Origin: Benincasa hispida | Lineage: Eukaryota > Streptophyta > Magnoliopsida > Cucurbitales > Cucurbitaceae | Length of the DNA stretch: 64,000 bases | Direction of reading: 5' to 3' | NCBI RefSeq assembly: GCF_009727055.1 | Contig: NC_052357.1 | Location: 89,256,884-89,320,883, forward strand | Part shown: positions 1 through 11,199 of the stretch, piece by piece | How positions within the stretch are numbered: position 1 is the stretch's first letter | Layout: every line of letters starts with the position of its first letter | The notes under the pieces: generated by a model | The model's database searches: none | Told to the model about the DNA's origin: nothing | What the model saw: the letters and a program-made list of their open reading frames with translations, nothing else | Program-made: the position numbers and the translations under genes

Positions 1-1224
1 TTGCCCTCTTCCATACCAATCCGACCACACTCAATCACGTGTCCGAGGAATTTATGCGCTCTTGGGAAAAGGAGCACTTTTCCCTTTTTACATACAACTG
101 ATTTTTCCTCAGTTTTTCGAAGACTAGTTGAAGGTGATGTCGATGGTCTCCCAGCGAGGCACTATAGACCACAATGTCATCAAGATACACTACGACGAAT
201 TTGTCGAGGTATTCATGAAACACTTGGTTCATTAAGGTACAAAAAGTTGTTGAAGCATTGGTGAGGCCAAAGGCATCACGAGGAATCGAAGGCTTCATAT
301 CTCGTGACACAAGTCGTCTTAGGTTTGTCTCCTTCAGCAATTCGGACCGATATATCCCAACCGCAGGTCCAGCTTCGAGAAATACTTAGCGCCGTGAAGC
401 CGATCAAATAAGTCAGTAATGATAGGAAGGGGATATTTGTTACGAACTGTGAGTTTGTTCAAGGCCTGATAGTCGATGCATAATCGAGAGCTCCCTATCC
501 TTCTTCTTCTGAAACAGTACTGGGGCTCTATAAGGGACTTTGCCGGTCTGATAAATCAAATCACGCATCTTAATAATTCATCTAACTGTTTTCGGAGTTC
601 GGCCAATTCTGGCAGGGCCATCCGATACATTCTTGGCGGGTGGCTTTGCCCCTGGTAACTACTCGATCTCATGGTCATCCCCTTCGTGGGGGTAAGGACT
701 TGGGCAAGCTTTTAGGCATGACATCTCAATACTCTTCCAAGACAAATAGAACGTCTCAGGGGATCTCCTCTTCTGTGGATTCAGCTGATTCTATCGGGAT
801 GGCCATGAACGTGGGTTCGTCGTAGGCCAGGCCCTCTCTTCAATTGGAGGGCTGAGATCATTCTCACCCCATTGCTGCTTGATACTGGCTTGAACTACGG
901 TGGGTGTGGATCCGGTAATGACTAGACATTTGACAAGGGGCATTGTTATAAATTTATGTTCAAATAGGAACTCCATCCCCAATACCACATCAAAACATCC
1001 ATCTTGACAATCACGAAGTCAACGAGGCCCTTCTAGTCTCCTAACTTCACCGTAGTTCTCTTCGCTATCCCCGTAATCGGTAGGGCTGCATAATTCATAG
1101 CTTTCATCTTCCCTGCATCTCTTTCCCAAGTCAAGTTCAGGCGGCGGACTTCCGTTTCAGTCATGAAGTTATGGGTGGCCCAGAGTCGACCATAGTGCTC
1201 TTGGTCGATCTTTGGTTGACTCAA
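1..1224 (-). pseudogene. Gypsy protease / reverse transcriptase remnant
   Basis: At 1,224-1,033 the minus strand reads ...THNFMTETEVRRLNL, the segment that follows the protease active site. The DSG triplet itself is one frame away because one base is missing immediately after it (about 1,178-1,184). At 988-791 the frame reads VLGMEFLFEHK followed by KCLVI, typical of the stretch between protease and RT. At 340-35 the RT palm appears with AFGLTNASTTF, FHEYLDKFVVVYLDDIVVYS and KCSF. YLDD is the catalytic box that binds the metal ions. Several stops separate these blocks, so this is a pseudogene. Confidence 0.8.
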
Positions 1225-1260
1225 GCGTCCACATACACGAGTCCTCTCTCTATGGCTCTG

Positions 1261-2632
1261 TCACCTTCTCCATTCTCTTCTGGAGTGTAAATAGATTATG
1301 CCCCCCATCCTGGGATTCTCAATTTCTGCAGCTGGCTCGATTATTGTCTCCCCCAGTTCAGCCTTGTCTTCTGAGCTAGAGGCTAATGTGGCTTGAAAAG
1401 CATTGAACGCGGTCCGATTTGGACATTCACCCGCCCTGTGTGGCCCTCTACATATGAAACAAGACAGGGGGCGATTGTAATTGTTATGCTGTTGTGGCAG
1501 CCCCCACCAGTTGTTTCCTGATCTCGGTTCGGATGGTTTACGGTCCCCTCCCTGTGTTCTTGTCTCTTCCTCCAGGTCTGGGAGGACTGGAACGACTGTT
1601 TCTGTTTCCCCCATTTGAGGAAGTTGACTGCTTCCTCACATCTTGTGAGTCAGTGCTAAGGTCGTATAGACGTTCAGCTACTGCATAGGCAGATGGGAGA
1701 TCCTGTACTCTCTGTTCATATAATTTTGATTTCGCCCACGGTTTCAGCCCTTCGACAAAGCAAAAGACCTTGTCTTTCTCAGATATATCTCGTATGTCCA
1801 ATATGAGTCCTGCAAACTGTTTTACGTAGTCCCTGATGTTACCTGTTTGCTTCAGCTCTCGAAGTTTTCGTCGAGCCAGGATCTTGATATTTTCAGGGAA
1901 GAATTGCGAGCGAAGTTCTTGTTTCAATCTATCCCAAGTATCAATTATGCATCGTTCTTCCTGTATGTCTGTAAATCGCGATCTTCACCATAGTTTTGCA
2001 TCCTCAGCCAGATGCATCATTGCTAGTGTGACTTTCGACTCTTCAGTCACTGTGTTCATTGCCTTGAAGTATTGCTCAAGGTCGAAGATAAAGTTTTCCA
2101 GGGCTTTTGCTTCCCGCACCCCACAGAAGGGTTTCGGTTCTAGGATTTTTATTCTGCTTATTGCCATTGCTCCCCCAGATAGGGCTTGGTTCCTTACCGC
2201 TCGGATGGTGAGATTCACCCTTGCGCTCACATTCGCTATCTCGGCTCTGACGACATCAAGGGCCGACCGAAAGTCTTCAGACAAATCGGTTACCATCTGA
2301 AGTATTGCTTTTTGGGAGCCATCCAACTCTTCGACGCACTCCTCTATATGGGCAACAGAGCCCGATGAGCTATTGCCACGTTCAAAGCTGCCGGACCGTG
2401 CTATTTTGGTCTCAAGGGTCTCTACCCTCATCATCAATTCTCTGACGGGTAATTCGTCTAGGCGGCCCATTACCGCATCAATTCCATCGGCTTTCTCAGC
2501 AACTTCTTGTAGCCGAGTCTCTAGGAAACAGATACTATATGGGACCTCTCTCAGGTAGAGCATTTGCTCTTCCATCTCTACCAACCTATCCACAAAAGAC
2601 TTGTTCAGGTTCTTCGTCGCCGACATGATCAC
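1261..2632 (-). pseudogene. Gypsy gag polyprotein remnant with CCHC zinc knuckle
   Basis: The frame starts at an ATG at 2,632, just inside the primer-binding site. It has a coiled-coil-like N-terminal part, then a Retrotrans_gag-like segment (LENFIFDLEQYFKAM at about residues 175-190). It stops at 1,985 straight after AKLW, where intact relatives continue with a second Trp. The rest of gag continues in other frames at 1,927-1,538 (rich in K/R, with ...IRDYVKQFAGL) and 1,614-1,261, which holds the zinc knuckle C-FI-C-RGPH-RAGE-C. At least one stop and one frameshift make this a broken gag. Its role would be to form the virus-like particle that packages the element RNA. Confidence 0.8.
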
Positions 2633-2658
2633 TGATCTTTCCCTCTATGAGCCGACTT

Positions 2659-2672
2659 GGCTCTGATACCAA
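2659..2672 (-). promoter_or_regulatory. Primer-binding site for initiator tRNA-Met (Gypsy element)
   Basis: The plus strand reads ggctctgatacca(a), the 3' end of plant initiator tRNA-Met. On the minus strand this is the TTGGTATCAGAGCC primer site, 1 base from the LTR end (2,674). It fixes both the LTR boundary and the minus orientation. Confidence 0.85.
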
Positions 2673-2673
2673 C

Positions 2674-3173
2674 TGTCACAATCGCTCTTTCGGAAGCTTC
2701 TCTTAGCGATTGTGCGGCACTTGTTCCCGCTCACGAACAAGTCAGCCAATTCGAATACGGACTGCCGGTGGCACACCGAGTGCCTCTTGCAACCTCCACC
2801 CTCGTTTTAGGGAAAATAGTTTTAGAAAATAGGTTTGGAGAAAAGGTTTTCATAAGCAGTTTTTGTGAGTGGGAATAAAGAAAGAAAGATTGTAGTAGGC
2901 TAGAAAGCAATAAGTAACAACAACAGCTTTATAGAGTACTACTCCGGGTATGGGGAAGTGATGATTAGTCTTATCCCCATATAGTGCATTCTGAACAAAA
3001 AGCCAACTGGCACCCTTGCATATGCAAAAGGGCGAGTGGTCACATACAATGAAAATGTAAAGAAAGCAAGCTAACTAAGCCAATACAATACATGATATGA
3101 AAGTATGCTAGAAGGGGGTTGGATCGGGCATGCATCCATGGACAATAGGCCCTAGACAAGCATGACCGTGACA
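2674..3173 (-). repeat. 5' LTR of the Gypsy element (500 bp)
   Basis: On the plus strand the block starts TGTCACAATC and ends GACCGTGACA, giving a TGTCAC...GTGACA inverted terminus and a length of exactly 500 bp. The primer-binding site sits next to the left end, and the right end abuts Copia coding sequence. The 3' LTR is outside the window, so LTR identity and target duplication cannot be checked here. Confidence 0.85.
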
Positions 3174-5690
3174 CTTGGCAAACATCATCGAAGTAGTTTT
3201 CCGAAGGAGTCTATGACAAGAGCAAAAAAGCCTTTAGAACTCATCCATGCTGATGTGTATGGAATGATCAAACCAAAGTCTCATGGTAAAAGTAAGTATT
3301 TCCTTCTCTTTATTGATGATTTTTCTAGAAAAACATAGGTGTACTTTTTGAAGGATAAATTAGAAGTATTTGAAATCTTCAAGAGATTTAAGACACGTGT
3401 GGAGAATGAAAGAAACCTTACAATCAAGGCCATGAGAACTGATCGAGGTGGTGAATTTACATCAAATAAGTTCAAACAATTTTGTGATGAAAAAGGCATC
3501 CGACGTCTGTTAACAGTCCCAAGGACACCGCAACAAAATGGCGTGGTGGAAAGGAAGAATCGGACAATCTTGAACATGGCAAGAAGCATGCTAAAGACAA
3601 AGAAGATGCCAAGGGAATTGGGCGGAGGCCGTAGCTTGTGCAGTTTATTTGACAAATCGAGCACCAACCAAAAGTGTGCTTGACAAGACGTCTCAAAAAG
3701 CATGGAATGGAAGAAAGCCTAGGATTGATCACTTCAAGGTGTTTGGGAATATTGCATATGCTCATGTGTCGGAAGAAAAAAGGACCAAGCTCAATGATCG
3801 AAGCGAGAAACTCATCTTCATCGGCAATGATGCAAGTTCAAAGAGTTATCGTCTTTAAAATCCTTTGAATGAGAAGGTAATGATTAGTCGTGATGTTGTT
3901 TTTGACGAGGAAGCCTCTTGGGATTAGAATATACAAGAGGAGGAGTATGATTTCCTTCTATATTTTGAAAAAGACGATGAAAATGAGCCAACCAGGGATG
4001 AAATGGGTGAAGGTTTGCCCATTCCAGTGCCACCTCATTCGATTGATCGATCATCATCTAAAGGTTCATCCAACGATTCAGAGAATGAAATTGGCCCAAG
4101 AGGAACTTAAAGTCTACAGGAACTTAATGAGGTAAATGAAAATCAAAATGACATAATTCTCTATTGTCTTTTTTATGATTGTGAGCCTATTAGTTTCCAA
4201 GAAGCCATTGCAAGCAAAAATAGAAGGATGCAATGGATGAAGAAATTCGAGCAATAGAGAAAAAATGAAAGGATCCAATGGATGAGAATTTCGAGCAATA
4301 GAGAAAAAATGAAAGGATGCAATGGATGAAGAAATTCGAGCAATAGAAAAAAATGACACATGGGAGTTGACCAAGCTTCCAAAAGGGCACAAACCGATCG
4401 GAGTGAATGGGTATACAAGACAAAGAGAAAAGTCAATGACGATGTTGAGAAGCACAAGGCGAGACTAGTGGTGAAAGGGTATAGCCAACGACATGGCATT
4501 GGCTATGATGAGGTATTTGCCCCTGTTGTTCGCCTTGAAACTATTCGTTTGATTATTGCTTTGGTAGCCCATAATCATTGGAAGATACATCAAATGGATG
4601 TCAAATCGGCATTCTTGAATAGAATTCTTGAGGAAGAGGTCTATGTGGAAAAACCATTGGGCTATGAAGTCAAGGGTGAAGAAGATAAAGTGCTTCGATT
4701 GAAGAAGGCACTTTATGGTTTAAAGCAAGCACCAAGATTATGTAATTCGAAGATTGACAAGTACTTTTAAGAGAAGAAGTATATGAAGTGTCCTTATGAG
4801 CATGCCCTTTACATCAAAATGCAAGGTAAAAGCATACTAATCATTTGTTTATATGTTGATGATTTAGTATTTACCGGAAACAATCCTAGCATGTTTGATG
4901 AGTTCAAAGGAGAGATGGCAAAGAAGTTTGAAATGATGGACATTGGTCTCATGAGTTACTATCTTGGGATCAAGGTCAAACAAGGTGAAGATGAGATTTT
5001 TATATCCCACGAGGGCTATGCTAAAGAAGTGCTCAAGAAGTTCAATATGAATGATGCTAATCCAGTTAGAATACTGATGGAATGTGGAGTCAAAATCACC
5101 AAGCAAGATGGAGGAGAGAAGGTAAATTCTACATATTTCAAAAGTTTGGTTGGAAGTTTGAGATACTTGACATGTACAAGACCAGATATTCTTTATTCGA
5201 TTGGAATTATTAGTCGATTTATGGAGGAACCGACAGCAACGCATTGCAAAATGGCAAAAAGGATACTTCACTACATCAAAGGGACGATTGGGTATGGTAT
5301 TTCCTATGTCTCTTCTAACAATTTTGATATTGTTGGTTATTGTGATAGTGATTGGAGTAGTGATTTGGATGATCGAAAGAGCACTACAGGGTTTGTGTTT
5401 TTTATTGGTGAAACGGCGTTCACATGGATGTCAAAAAAGCAACTCATAGTCACATTATCAACATGCGAGGCAGTGTACGTTGTAGCAACTTCATGTGTAT
5501 GTCATGCAATTTGGCTATGAAACTTAGTAAAGAAGTTGAAGTTTCAAATGCAAGGTCCAATGGAGATTTTTGTTTGATTTTCTACTATAGGCACAATTTG
5601 CTAATCTTCTGCCCAATTATGGTCATGTAAACAATTTATTTTTAATAAAATGACTACTTTGACTTTTCTTTGAAGTTTGAATTAAGGGAG
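3174..5690 (+). pseudogene. Ty1/Copia pol remnant (integrase, RT, RNase H)
   Basis: The frame opens mid-protein with [13 protein letters not shown], the end of the GAG-pre-integrase zinc region. It continues with ELIHADVYG and TDRGGEF (integrase Asp residues) and PQQNGVVERKNRT (integrase Glu). The Copia RT follows: [32 protein letters not shown] and LYVDDLVF, where YVDD is the catalytic box. RNase H follows with YCDSDW and STCEAVY. A TAG interrupts integrase at about 3,338, a frameshift lies near 3,620, and stops occur at about 3,858, 3,927, 4,110 and 4,770. The RNase H tail is missing after MEIFV. The 5' half is cut off by the Gypsy insertion. Confidence 0.9.
4226..4358 (+). repeat. Three tandem 44-45-bp units inside the Copia pol remnant
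   Basis: The unit, beginning ggatgcaatggatgaagaaa, occurs at 4,226-4,270, 4,271-4,314 and 4,315-4,358. It covers the conserved region just before RT (normally ...[15 protein letters not shown]). The extra copies bring in tag stops and a 1-nt length difference (44 vs 45). Intact Copia proteins have this segment once, so this is a local triplication after or during loss of function. Confidence 0.9.
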
Positions 5691-6420
5691 GAAATTATAT
5701 TAAATGGCAAGACGGCTAAAAAAATTTGGGAAATATATAGCAAATAATTTAAACTCATGGCAAATATGACAATTTTATTGTTATTTTTTTAATTAATTCC
5801 AAATTTACCCCTAAGGGGATTACAAATCAAAATTTTGCAATGCCCCACCCACCGGAATTTGACCATAAAGCTGATTATAACTAACATTCAGTTCTACGGA
5901 TAATAATTTTGCGTTTGACCACAAAGCTGATTTTAACTGAGTGTAGTATCTAAGCTCATTCACAACTCGTTGAAATACATGTTATCGTTACTCTTTGTTT
6001 AGAATAATTAGAGAAATTCAGAAGAAAATGCATTAACTTAAAATAAAATTCATGTAAATAAATAAACTTTGTGTTCATGCATTTACAAAACTCATTATCC
6101 TAAAAATTAAAAAAAAAAAAATCTAATATCTTTAAATGCAAAATTTGTATAAAACAAAGAAAATCAATCAAGGAAACGAAAGCTACAATCATAGACGCAT
6201 AAAGAGATCAGATCAACTTCATAAGTGGTTGACATCAAATCAAAGTACAAGTTAGTAGTTGATTTGAGACCGTCACGACAAAACCAATGAATCCTTAGAA
6301 GGATAGAAGGAGACTAGGAAGCTTCCTTTTGATGCCTATAAATAGCTCAACAAACTTTAATACAATTATTGGATTTTTAGCAAGAGATTGACCAAAATTC
6401 TATAAAATAGAAAAAAATGT
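5683..6420 (+). repeat. Possible polypurine tract and decayed 3' LTR of the Copia remnant
   Basis: A purine run (aagggaggaaat) lies at about 5,683-5,694, after a decayed end of pol with ...tttgaattaagggagg, common just before Copia 3' LTRs. The following ~700 bp holds a TATA-like 'cctataaatagc' near 6,333. No clear TG start or CA end is visible and there is no partner LTR in the window, so the limits are approximate. Confidence 0.35.
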
Positions 6421-8792
6421 ACGAACATATTAAGATTACCATTGATGAAAATAATTATAGTTTTTTTTTTTTAATTTTTTTGGTTAATATATTTATAATC
6501 AATAATCTACCATTTATGTCTATAATCTATTAATAAAAGGGAAATTTTTTTAATTTTGTAGGACCATCATTCCTCTTTTTAAAATTTTAAATTGTATTTG
6601 CAAGAATGTCATAACATTGATTATTAATAATAACTGCATTTTAATTAGTAAAATTCGCTAAACATTTAATATTTTAAATGCTGAGAAGCTTTTTCTTTTT
6701 TTTTTTTTTTTTATAAATAAATATTAAGCAAAATCATGTATAACAGCATATTAATTTATTATCCATTAATTCAATAATTATAAGTGCCTTTTAGTAATTT
6801 ATAATTAATAAATACTTTGCAGTTAGGAAAATGGATAGATTGGCATAAAAATTGCCAATTTCCCACTTTTTGTCTTCTTTTAGTCATAGATATATAACCA
6901 TAATATGAGAACTTTTAACTTCTAAATGTTATGTTTTTAAATATATTATGTTTACTTATTAACATATTTATAAATGAAAACTCAACCTTAGATTTTACCT
7001 TTTCAATAATTAAAAAAAAAAAAAAAAAAAAACCTCAACCTTCATTAGGTAATCAAACTAATTTAAACTGAACTAGTAAACATAAAAACGTTCAGTGAAT
7101 AAAATACAAAAAAAGACATTATAACACACTAAAAATAATTTTGATATACTAATAATTAACAAAAAGTTATTAAAAAATTAAATAAAAAATAACATATGCG
7201 TGCATGGCACGTGGTAGTACACTAATTTAGTTAAGTAGTCATTAGTTATTATTATTTTTTTAATATAGGTTATACAAATAATGATTTTGCTTTTAAAAGT
7301 TATACTTGTTTCATTGAAGTGTGTTTCATTTTTTAAGAAAACACTTGAATTCATTATTAAAAAAAAAAAAAAAAAATCAAAACAACTTTTCAAGTTTTTA
7401 AATATTTAAAAATACTTTTAAAAGGTAGACAATAAAATAAAGAAATTCATACATGAAAGTAGTGTTTTTAAATTTTATTTTCAAAAAATCATAGCTAAAA
7501 AGTAGATGGTATGATCTTCTGAGAACCATTTCATTTTTAATTATTTATTTTAGATGCTATTTTTATTAAGTAGTATGAAATTCTATCTCAAAATCAATTG
7601 GTAATAGGAAGAATAACTCATATATTTTATAAGGAGTGTCAGATCCCTTAATTTTTTCAACGTAGGATTCTTAAAGATTTAAAAAATATATCTATAAAAA
7701 ACTTGAAAACCGCAAAAACGATTTTAAAAAATAGATTTTTTTTAAAAAAAATTAGTTTAAAATTCAAATATAATTACAAAAAATGTGAAAAAGCTTATGA
7801 ATAATAAATTAATTATCAAACGGTTTGTCAATCCATTCATTCGTTTCAAATTTGTTCTTATTCAAAATTGGTATGTAAATATTCAGAATTGGTATGTAAA
7901 ATAAATAAATTTAGGGCTCACTTAGATTGATTTTCAAATATTTAAAAATATATTTTTCACTTAAAAACATTTTATAGAAATCCACACAATCCGTTAATCA
8001 AAAGAAGAAGAAGAAAAAAAAAAATTGTCCTACCAAGAATTACAAGTGGCATATTAATATAAGAACATAATATTTTTGTTACCTTATTTTCTTTTAATAA
8101 AAGAACATAATTCTCCTATGTTATTGAGTAATGATATTTTTTAAAATAAAAATTAAGTTTAAAATATCGAAGTCAATTAAAATTTCTAAATCTGAATTTA
8201 AGAAAATGTTAATAAAAATATTGATAATTAAAATGATAGATATTAACGAAAAAATTATAAAAAACAAACAATTTATTTTAAAAAAAATTTAAGTAATAAC
8301 TAAACATTTAAATAAGTTTAAATGCTTATTATTAATATTATATCTACGTAATTCGTCTTTTCTTTTGTTTTGTTTTTTTAAAAAAAATTTCATCAATTTT
8401 TTTATGATATAATAAAAAATATCGATGAAAATGTGGGTAGAAACTTAATACGTGAACCCATTGATGCTTTAAAGGTATGTGGCCTAGAAATTGGAAAAAA
8501 TTAAATATTTAGGGTAAAAATTAATATTTTCCTCGACTAAATTGGAATAGCATCAATGGTGAATTTGGTATAACATTTTGAAAGAAGTGCTTTGAAACTG
8601 AAAATAATCATTATCCGAGCACATTCGATTAAATAAAAGGCTAAATTATAAAAATATAGTTTAAAATAAATCAATAGTTTTAAATGGACTAGAAATATGT
8701 TTTAATCTTATGAATTTTTATTTCCAATAATTCAGCCTAAATTTGAAGGAATAATATCAGAGACATTAGTGATTAAAAAACATAACTACTAA
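5700..8792. other. AT-rich non-coding DNA with an RLK-intron-like segment
   Basis: No coding frame could be supported. The stretch is very AT-rich with poly-A/T runs (for example 6,689-6,711, 7,011-7,030 and 7,360-7,376). About 7,390-8,360 resembles DNA at 31,140-31,870 and part of intron 1 of the receptor kinase, as described separately. Confidence 0.6.
7390..8360 (+). repeat. Diverged duplicate of RLK intron-1-like DNA (copy A)
   Basis: Shared landmarks in the same order link this block to 31,140-31,870 and to 35,460-35,965 inside intron 1 of the receptor-kinase gene. They are 'agacaataaaataaagaaa(c/t)tcat', 'gtagtg...tt(a/t)ta', 'gagaa(c/t)cattt', 'tggcatattaatata(a/t)gaaca', 'ctatgttattgag' and 'aatgcttattattaatattatat'. 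The last two are seen best between this copy and the 31-kb copy. No exon of the gene was found beside it. It is probably what remains of a tandem paralogue. Confidence 0.55.
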
Positions 8793-9124
8793 ACATTTAG
8801 AACAAAGAGTTGGTCATTATAGTTCTACATTATTATAGTTGAATTATAATAATTTGTGTTTGGAGTGTAAATTGTTTTAGTTTGGGTTATAATAATATGT
8901 ATTTGAGGTGTAAACTATTTTAATTTGAGAAGGAAATAGTAAAAACTGTAGCAAAAAATAAAAAATTATAAATGTAAAATAGTAAAAATTGTAGAAATAA
9001 TAAATACTATAGCAAATGAAAGTTTTGAAATAGTGTTACTGTAGCTAATTGGGAACTACAAAATAGTATTTACTGTAGTAAGAGGTGGTTATTATAGTTT
9101 TAAGATAGTCCTTGCCCCAAATGT
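8793..9124. mobile_element. MITE-like inverted-repeat element
   Basis: The left end reads acatttagaacaaagagttgg. The right end, reverse-complemented, reads acatttggggcaaggact, so the two form imperfect terminal inverted repeats around ~330 bp of AT-rich, non-coding DNA that has further internal inverted motifs (gtcattatagtt / attatagttt). I could not identify a convincing target-site duplication, so the family is undetermined. Confidence 0.5.
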
Positions 9125-9529
9125 CCCATAAATACTGACTATTACCGTTTAAAGTATTGTTGCAGACCACTTCAAGGAAAATTTCTTTGTACACGTAAAT
9201 GTGACCATTAAAATACTTTTAAAGCAAGATTTATTAGTTCTAAAAAGGAAGTGTTATTTCTTAAAGCATGACCTTTACCTAAGACACATGGAAAAATTTT
9301 ATACTTTATATGTTTATTGTGTGCCATGCTAACATGATTTTAAGAATAGGTAGAGCTTTATGACATCAATGTGGAATCTAATAATATCTATGAAAATAAA
9401 TTTATTGTGTGAAAGAAGAAGTATATGATACTCTCGTAGAACTAGAAAATTTTCTAGATGTGGACCATTTTATGTTCTTTTTTCTTTGATTGTTTTTTAA
9501 AATTAATTCTATCTCCTCTCAATTTCTAA

Positions 9530-9720
9530 TAAGGGGATATTCAAAAATTGAAAAATAAGGGAAGCTATTTACACAAAATAACAAAATTTAATCGTTTTAG
9601 ACTTCTATTAGTTTCAATCATTGACAGATGCTGATAGACATCTATTAGTGTCTATCAGTGTTTATTTTTGCTATTTCTGTAAATAGTTTGACATTTTCTA
9701 TATCTGCGAAAATTTTTCTT
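9530..9720. mobile_element. Short 'tctatcag' inverted-repeat element, copy 1
   Basis: The block carries ctgatagacatctattagtgtctatcag (an imperfect hairpin) flanked by 'ctatttacacaaaataacaaaa' and 'gctatttctgtaaatagtttgac', themselves near-inverted. The ends resemble ttcaaaaattgaaaaata / ttttctatatctgcgaaaatt. Related copies lie at 21,895-22,070 and 37,430-37,685. It is probably a non-autonomous DNA element (MITE) common in this genome. Confidence 0.6.
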
Positions 9721-9989
9721 CTAATAATAATTTTCGTATTTCTTAAGTAAAAGATTTGAATTCTTAGCTAAACTCCAAAATCAAAAACTACCTTTTTTTT
9801 TTCAATTTTCCAATATTGGCCTGCTTTCTTAAAATATTGATGAAACATAGATAACAAATACATAAATTTAGAGGAAAAAGTAGTATTTATAGACTTTAAT
9901 TTTCAAAACCTAAAAAATAAAAAATCTAATTGTTACTGTCAAAGTGGTTGGCAATATTTGTTTAAGCATCTCAATTGTTATGAGATGTG

Positions 9990-10673
9990 TCTCTACATTA
10001 GTGGTTTCAGGAAAAGGAATGTCTACAACAATGCGGATCCTGCAAAATACTTTTTATTGATGGTTTCCTTTGTTGGCTTATTCTATCGATATTTTTCCTT
10101 TTTAGCTCACGATTTCTATGGAAATTAAGGTTGATCGTTGTGTTTCTGCTTTACATATTAAAAGGGATTTTAGTCTTTTGAAGAAGGCTTGGTTGTTTTA
10201 TTTTGTGTGAAGCTCATATTTGAAAAATGACTTAGTGTGTATTCGATTAGTGGTACAATATATTGACAGAGTTGAGTTTCTTAAAGACGTACTATGTGTT
10301 CCTCACATTGAGGGTAAGAAGATCTTTTTGAGAAGGAATTCCCAAGCTTAGGGGGAGCTTAAGCCATTCGAACAAAGGGAATTTTGTTCTTAGAATGAAA
10401 GGTATAATATGAGTGGGAAAGGGTCTCACAACTTGAAAGGAGCTCAAGTCTTATAGAGAGAGAATCTCGATCTTAAGGGGAGCCTAAGGCAACGTGAAAA
10501 ATGAGTCTCACACCTAGGGAGAGGCTAGGTTATTAGTTGAGTGATGAAGCTGAACGAAAGTCATTGTAATCGTGCATCTATTACTGATAAATACAGCATT
10601 GTAATTGCTTATCATTAATATTAGTGAAGTTATCTTGTTAACTTGCAATAGATACCTTCTTATCATTTTCTCA
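9990..10673 (+). repeat. SIRE-like Copia 5' LTR (left end uncertain)
   Basis: The right end is fixed by a CA at 10,672-10,673 followed one base later by a primer-binding site (ttggtattagagc). The body contains purine-rich phrases such as 'cttaggggga gcttaag' and 'cttaaggggagcctaagg', which recur in the LTR at 58,454-59,196. The left end is not clear to me and may be near 9,990. Confidence 0.55.
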
Positions 10674-10674
10674 A

Positions 10675-10687
10675 TTGGTATTAGAGC
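10675..10687 (+). promoter_or_regulatory. Primer-binding site, initiator tRNA-Met, one mismatch
   Basis: TTGGTATTAGAGC differs from the usual TTGGTATCAGAGC at one base. It follows the LTR end at 10,673 directly. Confidence 0.7.
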
Positions 10688-10729
10688 AGGTTATCATTTT
10701 CTCTAGTGTTGTGATCCTATCTTGCGCTC

Positions 10730-11199
10730 ATGGAATAAGTAAAAGAAGGAGACTCTACCTCTCGTCCATCTGTACTGGATGGAACTAACTATGCATATTG
10801 GAAAGCAAGTATGACTACCTTCCTGAAGTCTTTAGACAGTAAGTCTTGGAAGTCTATTATCATCGAATGATCATGTCCTCAGGTTTCTAATGAGAAAGGT
10901 GAACTGAAGCTCAAACATGAAGTTGGGTGGACTGAGGAGAAAGATGAAGCTTCCCTTAGAAACTTTAAGGCCTTCAACATCATATTTAACAAAAACATCT
11001 TTCACTTGATCAACACCTGCATGTTTGCCAAAGAAGCTTGGAATATTCTTGCTATTGCTCACGAAGGAACATCCAATGTCAAGATGTCTAGATTGCAGCT
11101 GTTAGCTACGAAAATTGAATCTTTGAAAATGCAAGATGATGAGACTATTATAGAGTTCAATATCAGATTACTTAACATTGCAAATGAATTATATAAATA
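10730..11199 (+). pseudogene. SIRE/Copia gag N-terminal fragment
   Basis: The translation includes PSVLDGTNYAYWKASMTTFLKS, then FNIIFNKNIFHLINTC, AKEAWNILAIAHEGTSNVK and KIESLKMQDDETIIEFN. This matches the start of plant Copia (UBN2/DUF4219-type) gag. A TAA lies two codons after the first ATG and a TGA follows SIIIE. The frame ends abruptly after NELYK, where an unrelated LTR begins, so only the N-terminal third of gag is left. Confidence 0.8.

Larger units (their letters stand above)
1..3173 (-). mobile_element. Ty3/Gypsy LTR retrotransposon, 5' part, degraded
   Basis: Read on the minus strand, the order is LTR (2,674-3,173), a primer-binding site for initiator tRNA-Met, gag with a zinc knuckle, aspartic protease, then reverse transcriptase running off the left edge of the window. 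This gag-PR-RT order with a YLDD-type RT box marks Ty3/Gypsy. The rest of pol and the 3' LTR lie outside the window. The frames carry stops and frameshifts, so the copy is inactive. Its LTR abuts a Copia integrase frame at 3,174, so it inserted into an older Copia element. The clade (chromovirus-like) is a guess. Confidence 0.85.

Noticed and set aside
4114..4499. Overlapping hydrophobic open frames on the minus strand
   Set aside because: They are antisense shadows of the 45-bp triplication and of Copia pol; the repeated FIHCIL-like text is the repeat read backwards.
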